A stretch of 6,339 nucleotides of DNA from Competibacteraceae bacterium UBA2792. GTDB taxonomy: Bacteria; Pseudomonadota; Gammaproteobacteria; Competibacterales; Competibacteraceae. Under the pieces are notes generated by a model. It was not told the origin of the DNA and made no database searches. It worked only from the letters and a program-made list of their open reading frames with translations. The stretch's first letter is position 1; each line of letters starts with the position of its first letter. The position numbers and the translations under genes are program-made. Positions 1 to 5,654 of the stretch are shown here, piece by piece. Location: contig DEHU01000085.1 of assembly GCA_002352125.1 (NCBI GenBank), positions 1 through 6,339 on the forward strand, in the 5' to 3' direction.

Positions 1-153
1 CTCGCCGACGTGCTCTACCATCGATCTTTCGCCCGTGCTCAGGTTGCAGATATCGCAGCCATCGCACGGATGCGCCAACAGCTCGCAGAAGAACAGCTCA
101 CGCGCCGAAAAACCGCTCGCGTGGCCCAAGACGGGCCGCTTCCCGACGTTTGA
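1..153 (+). CDS. C-terminal fragment of an unrecognised protein
   Basis: The first reading frame is open from the window edge to a TGA at 151-153, giving 50 residues and no start. The peptide begins LADVLYHRSF and ends in DGPLPDV. It is mostly helix-forming, alanine-rich and highly charged, with a central stretch rich in R, Q and E. About 60% of codons end in G or C, similar to the neighbouring flagellar genes, which supports real coding. I recognise no family. It is not the FlgL C-terminus that sometimes lies upstream of flagellin, because the hydrophobic FlgL ending is absent. A flagellin-modification enzyme would fit the position, but nothing visible shows this. The other frames across this stretch look like shadows. 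Confidence 0.5.
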   Translation, partial: LADVLYHRSFARAQVADIAAIARMRQQLAEEQLTRRKTARVAQDGPLPDV

Positions 154-429
154 CAGGCCGTGCACTGAAACATCGTTGCCAGTTCTCCTGAAGGAGAGGC
201 GACTGCTGGCTCATCGCTACAGAGCTGCCAGCCAAAGCCTGTCGGTCGTGAATCAGCGCCATTTTTAGGGGTGCCCAGCTAACTGGAACGGGCTCTGGCA
301 CTATCTCCAAAGCCGTTGGTGGCTGAGAATCGAAGCCAAAAATTCGGTTATACCGACGCTAACAGTACTGCTGGGGAAGGTCAGGCAAGAAGCCACACAA
401 AAAATACATAAGATTTTTTTGCGAGACAC
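154..429. other. Gene-free region upstream of the fliC promoter
   Basis: I see no convincing gene here: the short open frames on both strands have no family-like composition or plausible start. The region contains small inverted repeats. TCTCC (184-188) pairs with GGAGA (193-197) around a TGAA loop. GCTGGC (205-210) pairs with GCCAGC (227-232). TGGCT (320-324) pairs with AGCCA (334-338). TCGGT (344-348) pairs with ACCGA (352-356). None is followed by a T-run that would make a good intrinsic terminator. TGGCAC at 296-301 resembles the -24 half of a sigma-54 promoter but has no -12 GC at the right spacing. Confidence 0.5.
399..420 (+). promoter_or_regulatory. A/T-tract, possible UP element of the fliC promoter
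   Basis: Six A residues (399-404) and seven T residues (414-420) flank a short AT-rich centre, ending 9 bases before the fliC -35 element. Relative to the expected transcription start this is about -43 to -64, the position where the RNA polymerase alpha subunit contacts UP elements. A7/T-type tracts at this distance are typical of strong promoters, and flagellin is a highly expressed gene. The tracts also form an AT-only inverted repeat. A terminator for the upstream gene is less likely, because no GC-rich stem precedes the T-run. Confidence 0.4.
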
Positions 430-456
430 TAAAGTAAATTTCCCAAGGGCCGATAT
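430..456 (+). promoter_or_regulatory. Sigma-28 (FliA) promoter of fliC
   Basis: TAAAGTAA (430-437) and GCCGATAT (449-456) are separated by exactly 11 bases. The enterobacterial and pseudomonad sigma-28 consensus is TAAAGTTT-N11-GCCGATAA. The -35 element differs at two positions and the -10 at one. Transcription should start near 462-464, giving a leader of about 66 bases before the fliC ATG. This places flagellin in the late, FliA-dependent and FlgM-controlled class, as expected for this gene. Confidence 0.92.
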
Positions 457-467
457 AGAAATCAAAG

Positions 468-482
468 CCCGGGTGATCCGGG
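468..482 (+). other. Stem-loop in the fliC 5' leader
   Basis: CCCGG (468-472) and CCGGG (478-482) form a five-pair GC stem around the loop GTGAT, a few bases downstream of the expected transcript start. A stem at the extreme 5' end could stabilise the abundant flagellin mRNA; that role is inferred. The same bases recur in the hairpin after fliC, with the 10-mer GATCCGGGAT at both 475-484 and 1438-1447. Confidence 0.4.
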
Positions 483-516
483 ATCAGCAAGCGACCTCAA
501 AATAGCGATTTTTGCC

Positions 517-522
517 TAGGAG
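517..522 (+). promoter_or_regulatory. Ribosome binding site that fixes the fliC start
   Basis: TAGGAG lies 7 bases before the ATG at 530. An in-frame TTG at 512 would add six residues (MPRSIV), but it sits upstream of this site and has no ribosome binding site of its own. The ATG also yields the family-typical N-terminus MALVVNTN. Confidence 0.85.
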
Positions 523-529
523 CATAGTC

Positions 530-1408
530 ATGGCCCTCGTAGTCAATACCAACGTCTCTGCCTTTAACGCTCAGAATCAGTTGACCAAAACCAACAACAT
601 GATGCAAACCGCGATGGAGCGGCTGACCTCTGGCTTGCGCATCAACAACGCCAAGGACGATGCTGCCGGTCTGGCCATCGGCAACACCATGAACGCCCAA
701 CTTCGCGGCATGAGCCAGGCCATGCGCAATGCCAACGATGGTATTTCTTTAGCGCAAACGGCCGAAGGTGCCATGGACGAAACCAACAGCATCCTGCAGC
801 GGATGCGCGAGTTAGGAGTACAGGCCGCCAACGATACCAACACCAGCGGTGATCGCCAGAAGATTGCCGAGGAAATCTCGGCGCTGTCCAGCGAAGTAGA
901 TCGTATCGCCAATACCACAACCTTCAATGGTCAGAAAATCTTGGCTTCCGCTAGCACCGCCGGCTACGCCATTCAGGTCGATGCCTCGGTGGCCACGACC
1001 GGTACGGGCACCATTCAGGTCACCGTCGCCAGTGCCGCTACTCTGAGCGGCTTGGGTGGAGCCTCGGCGAGTGTATTGGTGGGAACGACCAGCATGGCCG
1101 GAGCCTCGGCTCAGATCAGTTCGCAGTCGGCCGCGATGAACTTTGTTGCAGCCATCGATATGGCGCTCGGCAACGTCAACACGATGCGCGCTCAATTCGG
1201 TGCGGTGCAGAATCGCTTGGGCAGCGCCATCAGCAACTTACAGAATGTCTCCGAAAATATAACTGCTGCCAAATCCCGCATCATGGACGCTGACTTCGCG
1301 GCGGAAGTGGCGAACAACAGCCGGGCGCAGATCCTGCAACAGGCTGGCACCGCGATGCTGTCGCAAGCCAATCAGTCGCAACAGAGCGTGCTCTCGCTGT
1401 TGCGGTAA
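530..1408 (+). CDS. fliC: Flagellin, the filament subunit
   Basis: This is the filament subunit, exported by the flagellar type III apparatus and polymerised under the FliD cap. The product is 292 residues. The N-terminal D0/D1 helices are classic: MALVVNTN, then ERLTSGLRIN (30-39) and AKDDAAGLAI (41-50). NANDGIS (67-73) and LQRMRELGVQ (89-98) follow. The C-terminal D1/D0 block carries MDADFAAE and ends in the helix SVLSLLR. Only about 65 residues, rich in Ala, Ser, Thr and Gly, lie between the two conserved blocks. The protein is therefore short and lacks large surface domains. The Ser/Thr-rich centre could carry O-glycans, but no modification gene is identified here. It has its own FliA promoter and a downstream hairpin, so it is probably mainly monocistronic. 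Very confident of the family. Confidence 0.98.
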   Translation: MALVVNTNVSAFNAQNQLTKTNNMMQTAMERLTSGLRINNAKDDAAGLAIGNTMNAQLRGMSQAMRNANDGISLAQTAEGAMDETNSILQRMRELGVQAANDTNTSGDRQKIAEEISALSSEVDRIANTTTFNGQKILASASTAGYAIQVDASVATTGTGTIQVTVASAATLSGLGGASASVLVGTTSMAGASAQISSQSAAMNFVAAIDMALGNVNTMRAQFGAVQNRLGSAISNLQNVSENITAAKSRIMDADFAAEVANNSRAQILQQAGTAMLSQANQSQQSVLSLLR

Positions 1409-1433
1409 ACCGAATCACCCAAGGTGGTGAGAG

Positions 1434-1470
1434 ACGGGATCCGGGATTAAAAGAATCTCCCGGGTCCCGT
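1434..1470 (+). terminator. Hairpin after fliC, probable leaky terminator
   Basis: A 13-pair stem is formed by 1434-1446 and 1458-1470, with one G-T wobble and an 11-base A-rich loop. It starts 25 bases after the fliC stop. The following T-run is only three bases (1470-1472), so termination may be incomplete. That would allow readthrough into flaG and fliD, which have no clear promoter of their own. It could also protect the fliC 3' end from exonucleases. Confidence 0.7.
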
Positions 1471-1493
1471 TTACCACGTAGGGAGGAAATACG

Positions 1494-2033
1494 ATGAGCG
1501 ATCTTAGCATACGCAGCTTTTCCGGCGCGGCCCCCCCAACGGTTGCGCGCCCTGCGCCTCCCGAGCCTCCCGCAGTGCAGCAGGCGGTAGCCCAACCGTT
1601 AACCGGTCCCCAATCCGCCATCACGCAAGCGCCCGATGCCGCGAACGCGCAGTGGCGTAACCAGCGCAACGGTAATGCGAACGTCCAGCTGCAGCAGGAA
1701 TCGACGGCGGGGCAGCAGCAATCCGCAAGCACCGCAACCAGCGAGCGCTTGACGGATACCGTGAATTATCTGAACCAGTTCTTGCAGCGTTTCGATACGT
1801 CCTTGCAATTCGATGTCAACAACCAGTATGGCGAAATGGTCGTGCGTATCGTCGACCGCCAAACCAAGGATGTGATACGTCAGATTCCTTCGGAAGAAAC
1901 CCTGGCATTTGCTAGATTTTTCAAAGAAATGGATGAACATGGCCAGAGTCTGCCCAAATCGTCTCAAAGTTCGGCCATGCCGGATGGTCAGCGCTTGAAG
2001 GTAGAGGGCTTGTTGTTGAACACCAAGATTTGA
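1494..2033 (+). CDS. flaG: FlaG family flagellar protein
   Basis: The product is 179 residues. Residues 12-80 form a Pro/Ala- then Gln/Asn-rich, probably disordered arm. The FlaG domain covers about 85-148: NYLNQFLQRFDTSLQF (91-106), a GEMVVRIVD strand (113-121) and the family signature IRQIPSEE (128-135). The usual C-terminal GLL motif is present (GLLLNTKI, 172-179) but is set off by a polar linker at 149-168. FlaG genes sit between flagellin and fliD in polar flagellates, and mutants in Campylobacter and Pseudomonas show altered filament length. The molecular role is not settled. GGGAGGA (1481-1487) lies 6 bases before the ATG. No promoter is evident in the 85-base gap after fliC, so expression probably comes by readthrough. 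The N-terminal arm is longer than in many homologues. Confidence 0.93.
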   Translation: MSDLSIRSFSGAAPPTVARPAPPEPPAVQQAVAQPLTGPQSAITQAPDAANAQWRNQRNGNANVQLQQESTAGQQQSASTATSERLTDTVNYLNQFLQRFDTSLQFDVNNQYGEMVVRIVDRQTKDVIRQIPSEETLAFARFFKEMDEHGQSLPKSSQSSAMPDGQRLKVEGLLLNTKI

Positions 2034-2082
2034 TCGGCGATAACCTGGTTTCCACGAACGCGGTATCGGGAGGAGCGCAAAC

Positions 2083-4065
2083 ATGACGGGCATCACGGCA
2101 TCGGGACTCGGTTCCGGCTTGGATATCAGCAGCCTGGTTTCGCAACTGGTGGCGGCCGAGCGCAGCCCTGCCGCCAGCCGGTTGAGCAGCCGGGAGACTA
2201 AGCTCAAAGCGCAGATATCGGCCATCGGCTCTTTCAAGAGCGTTCTGTCGAATTTCCAAAGCAGCTTGGCCAGCCTGAAGAAAACCGATATATTTCAAAG
2301 CATGAAGGCTACGGTCGCGGACGACAAACTGTTCGCCGCCAAGGCCGAGAACGGCGCTCAGGCCGGCGACTACAACATCAAGGTCGAACAACTGGCGCAG
2401 GCGCACCGGCTGGCGACGCCGGCGGATCAAGTGTTCGCCAGCACCAGCGCGGTGGTTGGCACGGGAACGCTGACCTTTCAGTTTGGCACTTACGATGCCA
2501 ACACCGATTCGTTTACTACCAACGCGAACAAATCGATTCAATCCGTCACCATCGACGCCTCCAACAACACGTTGGCCGGAATACGCGACGCCATCAACGA
2601 AGCGAATATTGGAGTGACGGCCAGCATCGTCAACGATGGCAACGGCTATCGTCTGGTGATGGGTTCCAAAGATAGCGGTGCCGCCAACGGCTTGAAGATC
2701 ACCGCGAGCGATCCTAGTCTGTCGCTGTTGGCTTTCGATCCTACCAGCCAGAGCGACCGGGATACCAAGCAAACTCTCGCGGCCGCTGACGCCCGGCTCG
2801 TCGTCGATGGCTTGACCGTCACCAGCGCCAGCAACACGGTCAAGGAAGTGATTCCCGGCGTGACCTTGACGCTCAAGGCCAAGGGAGATGCCGCCACTAG
2901 CCTGACGGTCGCGCAGGATACCTCGGAGACGACCAAGGCGCTGGAAACGTTCGTTCAGTCGTACAACGACATGATGAGCACCGTCAAATCTCTGACGGCC
3001 TACGACGCTCAGACCAAAACCGCCGGCACCTTGGCCGGGGATTACAACGTTCGCTCTACGATCAACCGGATACGCGACATTTTCACCAGCAGCGTCGCCG
3101 GCGCGTCCGGTGCGTTCAAGTCGTTGGCCGACGTGGGTATCAGCCTGCAACGCGATGGTACGCTGAACCTGGATAGCACCAAACTGGCCAAAGCGCTCGA
3201 TTCCGACATCGATGGCGTTGCCAGCTTGTTCGCCCGCGCCGGCGGTACTACCGATCCGCTGATCCGATACGCCGGTTCGACCAGCACGACCACCTCGGGC
3301 ACCTTCGATATTGCGGTCAGCCAACTGGCGACCCAGGGCAGCTACGCCGGCGCTCCCATCAGCTCGCTGACGCTTGTCGGCAGCAGCAACACCTTCGCTC
3401 TCAAAGTCGATGGTGTGCAGTCTGGCACCCTCGAACTGCTTGCGGGAACCTATACTTCGGATCAGTTGGTCACCGAGCTGCAAAGCCGGATCAACGGCGA
3501 TTCCGCTCTCCAAGCAGCAGGAGCCTCGGTCAGTGTCGGCTTCAGTGCCAACGCCTTCACGTTCACCTCGAACCAGTACGGTTCCAGCTCCAGTGTGGAA
3601 TTTACGGCGGTGAACGGCGGTATCGGGAACCGTTTGAAGCTGAGCGTTGGCGCCGGAACGGCTGGCCAGGACGTGCAAGGTACGATCGATGGAGTTGCCG
3701 CGACCGGTTCCGGCCAGATGCTGACAGCGACCAGCGGCAAGGCGGCAGGTATTTCGGTCGAGGTGCTGGGGGGCGCCATCGGCGCTCGCGGCACGGTCTC
3801 GCAGTCGAACGGTATCGCCCAGCAATTGGATAACCTGTTGACCGACGTGCTCGGTAGCGACGGTTCGCTGAATAGCCGCACTGAAAGCCTGAACAAACAA
3901 GTCAGGCAGATCGGCGACGAACGGGATAAACTCGACGTGCGGATGTCGGCGTTGGAAGCGCGCTACAAAGCCCAGTTCACCGCGATGGACCTGCTGGTGA
4001 GCCGATTAACTGCCACCGGCAATTATTTGACGCAACAGTTGGCCGGATTGTCGAGCAGCTCGTAA
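2083..4065 (+). CDS. fliD: Flagellar filament cap protein FliD (HAP2), enlarged form
   Basis: FliD forms the oligomeric cap at the filament tip that folds incoming flagellin, and can act as an adhesin. The product is 660 residues, against roughly 470 in E. coli and Pseudomonas. The N-terminal FliD domain shows SGLGSGLDI (7-15) and the basic, helical stretch 26-70. A flagellin-IN type repeat covers about 126-208, with TLAGIRDAIN (163-172) and SIVNDGNGYRLV (181-192). FliD_C elements include FVQSYNDMM (290-298) and the SLQRDGTLNLD strand (354-364). The C-terminal coiled coil is at about 595-655 and ends YLTQQLAGL. The extra length lies between about 385 and 574, where GTFDIAVSQLA (406-416) echoes GDYNIKVEQLA (95-105). 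This suggests an internal domain duplication. GGGAGGAG (2068-2075), 7 bases before the ATG, supports this start. Confidence 0.97.
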   Translation: MTGITASGLGSGLDISSLVSQLVAAERSPAASRLSSRETKLKAQISAIGSFKSVLSNFQSSLASLKKTDIFQSMKATVADDKLFAAKAENGAQAGDYNIKVEQLAQAHRLATPADQVFASTSAVVGTGTLTFQFGTYDANTDSFTTNANKSIQSVTIDASNNTLAGIRDAINEANIGVTASIVNDGNGYRLVMGSKDSGAANGLKITASDPSLSLLAFDPTSQSDRDTKQTLAAADARLVVDGLTVTSASNTVKEVIPGVTLTLKAKGDAATSLTVAQDTSETTKALETFVQSYNDMMSTVKSLTAYDAQTKTAGTLAGDYNVRSTINRIRDIFTSSVAGASGAFKSLADVGISLQRDGTLNLDSTKLAKALDSDIDGVASLFARAGGTTDPLIRYAGSTSTTTSGTFDIAVSQLATQGSYAGAPISSLTLVGSSNTFALKVDGVQSGTLELLAGTYTSDQLVTELQSRINGDSALQAAGASVSVGFSANAFTFTSNQYGSSSSVEFTAVNGGIGNRLKLSVGAGTAGQDVQGTIDGVAATGSGQMLTATSGKAAGISVEVLGGAIGARGTVSQSNGIAQQLDNLLTDVLGSDGSLNSRTESLNKQVRQIGDERDKLDVRMSALEARYKAQFTAMDLLVSRLTATGNYLTQQLAGLSSSS

Positions 4066-4070
4066 CGAAT

Positions 4071-4095
4071 TGACATATTGGGGTATTGTGACATA
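4071..4095 (+). repeat. TGACATA direct repeat upstream of the fliS promoter
   Basis: TGACATA occurs at 4071-4077 and again at 4089-4095, 18 bases apart start to start. Both copies follow AT-rich bases (ATTGACATA and TTGTGACATA). The pair ends 10 bases before the sigma-54 promoter candidate, so it could be an activator site. The TTGAC core resembles half of the FleQ box described in Pseudomonas (GTCAAT-type halves), but the arrangement here is direct rather than inverted. The first copy also contains a perfect -35 hexamer, TTGACA (4070-4075), but no good -10 follows at 16-18 bases. Confidence 0.4.
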
Positions 4096-4105
4096 CAGCG
4101 AGGAT

Positions 4106-4121
4106 CGGCATCGAGTTTGCA
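4106..4121 (+). promoter_or_regulatory. Sigma-54 (RpoN) promoter candidate for fliS-fliT-pilZ
   Basis: CGGCAT (4106-4111), five bases, then TTGCA (4117-4121) match the sigma-54 consensus TGGCAC-N5-TTGCA at 9 of 11 positions. The invariant GG and GC are exactly 10 bases apart. Transcription would start near 4132, about 80 bases before fliS. The fleQ gene downstream encodes the matching kind of RpoN activator. One caution: ATCGAG (4110-4115) and CTCGAT (4123-4128) form a six-pair inverted repeat over the -12 region. That could instead be a hairpin at the end of the fliD transcript, although no T-run follows it. Confidence 0.65.
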
Positions 4122-4147
4122 GCTCGATCGCCATCCGCGCCAACCGT

Positions 4148-4160
4148 CGTAAAATTTACG
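4148..4160. repeat. 13-base perfect palindrome in the fliS leader
   Basis: CGTAAA-A-TTTACG is a perfect inverted repeat with a single central base, lying between the sigma-54 candidate and fliS. It could be an operator, but I know of no matching regulator. It contains TAAAATTT, a near match to the sigma-28 -35 element, but no GCCGATAA-like -10 follows at 11 bases. It also contains a -10-like TAAAAT with no -35 partner. Confidence 0.3.
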
Positions 4161-4210
4161 TCCGTTTGCGTTATCCAAGATAGATACCGCTACCATTTCA
4201 GAGATTTCAC

Positions 4211-4645
4211 ATGGTTACGTCGAACAGCAGCAGCGCCTTGCGGCAATACCGGAAAATCGATACCGAGTCCGCGACCGCTTACGCCAGCCCTCACCGGCTC
4301 ATTCAGATGCTGATGGAAGGCGCATTGGATAGCCTGACCAAAGCCAAGGGGCATATCCAGCGCGGCGAGGTTGTGGCCAAGGGCGAACAGATCGGCAAGG
4401 CGATTGGCATTGTCGGCGGCTTGCGCGAAGGATTGAACCTGGAAGTTGGCGAGCTTGCCACCAACCTCGATACGTTGTACGACTACATGCAGCGGCGGTT
4501 GGTGGAAACCAATCGCCGATCCGATCCGAACTTGGTGGAAGAGGTAATCGACCTGTTGCGCCCCCTCAAGGAAGCCTGGGATGCTATCGGCGATGGTGCG
4601 CAGAATACCGAAGAATCCTCTACCGTCACGGACGCGCCTGCGTGA
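4211..4645 (+). CDS. fliS: Flagellin export chaperone FliS
   Basis: FliS binds the disordered C-terminal D0 region of flagellin in the cytoplasm, preventing early polymerisation and guiding it to the FlhA export gate. The product is 144 residues. The family hallmarks are clear: a QYRKIDTES start (12-20), SPHRLIQMLMEGAL (26-39), KAIGIVGGLREGLN (63-76) and LYDYMQRRL (89-97). EVIDLLRPLKEAWDAI then forms the last helix. About 18 polar residues extend beyond that helix. The ATG is followed by a normal FliS N-terminus, but only a weak purine run (AGAG, 4200-4203) precedes it. Translation may therefore be less efficient than for fliC or fliD. It is the first gene after the sigma-54 promoter candidate and overlaps the next gene by 4 bases. 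Confidence 0.97.
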   Translation: MVTSNSSSALRQYRKIDTESATAYASPHRLIQMLMEGALDSLTKAKGHIQRGEVVAKGEQIGKAIGIVGGLREGLNLEVGELATNLDTLYDYMQRRLVETNRRSDPNLVEEVIDLLRPLKEAWDAIGDGAQNTEESSTVTDAPA

Positions 4646-4962
4646 TCGCTACGGCGGACGAGTGGGAACAGCGAATCAAGCTGCTGCGGCTGATGAGCAT
4701 CGAGATGCTCGAACTGGCCCAAGCCGGCGGATGGGACGAGGTGGCCGATTGGGAAGGCAAACGGCGGACGTTGCTGGACGAATTGTTCCGGCAAGCCCCA
4801 CCGGACGATTTCGTGCTGGCGCTCCAGGAAACCATCCGCACCGTGCTGGACAGCGACGCCAAATTAGTGGAACTAGCGCGCCAGGAAATGGACAAATTGG
4901 GCGCATACCTCAAATCGTTCGGGCAGAGCCGCCGCGCTCGCCATGCTTACCAGAGCATCTAA
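4642..4962 (+). CDS. fliT: FliT-like flagellar chaperone
   Basis: The product is 106 residues, almost entirely helical. The N-terminal pattern is typical of FliT: LLRLMSIEMLELAQAGGWDEV (14-34), then a Glu/Lys/Arg stretch (WEGKRRTLLDELF, 37-49). A second and third amphipathic helix follow up to about residue 95. FliT proteins bind the FliD cap protein before export, and in enterobacteria they also restrain FlhDC. No FlhDC system is expected beside a fleQ gene, so only the cap-chaperone role is inferred here. The start is GTG at 4642, overlapping the fliS stop (4642-4645), with no ribosome binding site visible. This implies translational coupling to fliS. Sequence identity among FliT families is low, so the call rests on size, helix pattern and position. 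Confidence 0.8.
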   Translation: MIATADEWEQRIKLLRLMSIEMLELAQAGGWDEVADWEGKRRTLLDELFRQAPPDDFVLALQETIRTVLDSDAKLVELARQEMDKLGAYLKSFGQSRRARHAYQSI

Positions 4963-4991
4963 ATCCATCGCTATCGGTTCGACGCACCGCC

Positions 4992-5564
4992 ATGACCGCC
5001 ATCGCTTCCGATTCGTCTACCTCCGGCCTGATCTTCGCGGGCCGCTTGCCGTTGGCGTGGCGCGAATTGCCAAATTTACCCGACGCAGCCGAGCTGCGAG
5101 AGGTGGAACGGGCAAACCTCATCATACTGCATACCCTGTTTGCGCTGGATATGCACGCCGGCGATTTCGGCGATGACCCGATCACGCTCGCCAACGCGAC
5201 CGAGCTCAAGCGCCTGGACTTCAAGGTCGGTCTGCTGCTCGAACTGGTTGGGCAACTGTACGCCCGCCAGCAGGCCATTCCTCCGGAGCGTTCGGTGATC
5301 TTGGCGGTGAACGGTTTGAGCTGGCAAGCCGATAGCGCTCCTCCAGCCGGCAGCCTGCTGCGGCTGGAACTGTATTGCAACCTTAGCTATCCTCGCCCCC
5401 TCGTCCTTCATGCCCGGTTGGCCGAAGCGGTTTCCAATGCGTACGGATGGGAAATCCGAACGCGCTTTCACGATCCCGGTGAGCCGCTCCAGGGTGCCTT
5501 GGAACGCTATATTTTCCTCCAGCATCGCCACACCGTCGCCAATAGCCGACGCAGCGCGCGTTAA
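4992..5564 (+). CDS. PilZ-family protein, degenerate, fliT-fleQ intergenic type
   Basis: The product is 190 residues. The N-terminal half (about 15-95) contains LPLAWREL (19-26) and a long helical stretch ending FKVGLLLELVGQLYARQ (77-93). The C-terminal half is beta-rich and PilZ-like: PPERSVILAVNGLSWQA (97-113), GSLLRLELYCN (120-130), a strand around 138-147 and WEIRTRFHD (153-161). It closes with the helix LERYIFLQHRHTVA (170-183). The usual cyclic-di-GMP motifs, RxxxR and D/NxSxxG, are not intact; only the remnant VNGLSW marks the second. I recall similar PilZ-annotated proteins beside fliS/fliT in beta- and gammaproteobacteria, but their function is not established to my knowledge. It begins 29 bases after fliT with no clear ribosome binding site. 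Reading upstream in the same frame only gives sequence that is a shadow of fliS/fliT. Confidence 0.75.
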   Translation: MTAIASDSSTSGLIFAGRLPLAWRELPNLPDAAELREVERANLIILHTLFALDMHAGDFGDDPITLANATELKRLDFKVGLLLELVGQLYARQQAIPPERSVILAVNGLSWQADSAPPAGSLLRLELYCNLSYPRPLVLHARLAEAVSNAYGWEIRTRFHDPGEPLQGALERYIFLQHRHTVANSRRSAR

Positions 5565-5568
5565 AACC

Positions 5569-5596
5569 TTGATACCTCCCCGGTCTTCATTACAAT
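5569..5596 (+). promoter_or_regulatory. Sigma-70-type promoter of fleQ
   Basis: TTGATA (5569-5574) and TACAAT (5591-5596), 16 bases apart, each match the sigma-70 consensus at five of six positions. The promoter begins 4 bases after the PilZ-family stop codon. Transcription should start near 5603, leaving a leader of about 135 bases before fleQ. A housekeeping promoter fits the top-tier position of fleQ in the flagellar hierarchy. Confidence 0.7.
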
Positions 5597-5654
5597 TGTT
5601 CCGGTAACGTATCGGCAGCCCACGCATGGCGCCGACGACGGATAGGAGCATGGC

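Noticed and set aside
35..310. Open frames on both strands (77 and 70 codons) in the upstream region
   Set aside because: No family-like composition and no ribosome binding site. The + strand frame overlaps the better-supported 1-153 fragment in another phase, and the minus frame is low-complexity in character.
372..387. GG-N10-GC spacing upstream of fliC as a sigma-54 promoter
   Set aside because: Only the GG and GC dinucleotides and flanking bases fit; the CAC and TT positions do not. The sigma-28 promoter 43 bases downstream is far better.
2036..2043. GGCGATAA resembling a sigma-28 -10 element before fliD
   Set aside because: The bases 11 upstream (TGAACACC) do not resemble TAAAGTTT, so it does not form a credible promoter.
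1921..3900. A 659-codon open frame on the minus strand opposite fliD
   Set aside because: It is the antisense shadow of fliD and flaG, caused by the codon bias of a GC-rich gene. Its peptide is Arg/Gly/Ala-rich with no recognisable domain.
4070..4099. Sigma-70 promoter with perfect TTGACA before fliS
   Set aside because: No acceptable -10 hexamer follows at 16-18 bases; the best options match only about three of six positions.
4581..4991. Upstream extension of the PilZ-family frame
   Set aside because: This part overlaps fliS and fliT in another phase and reads as Arg/Pro-rich junk. The ATG at 4992 begins the family-like sequence.
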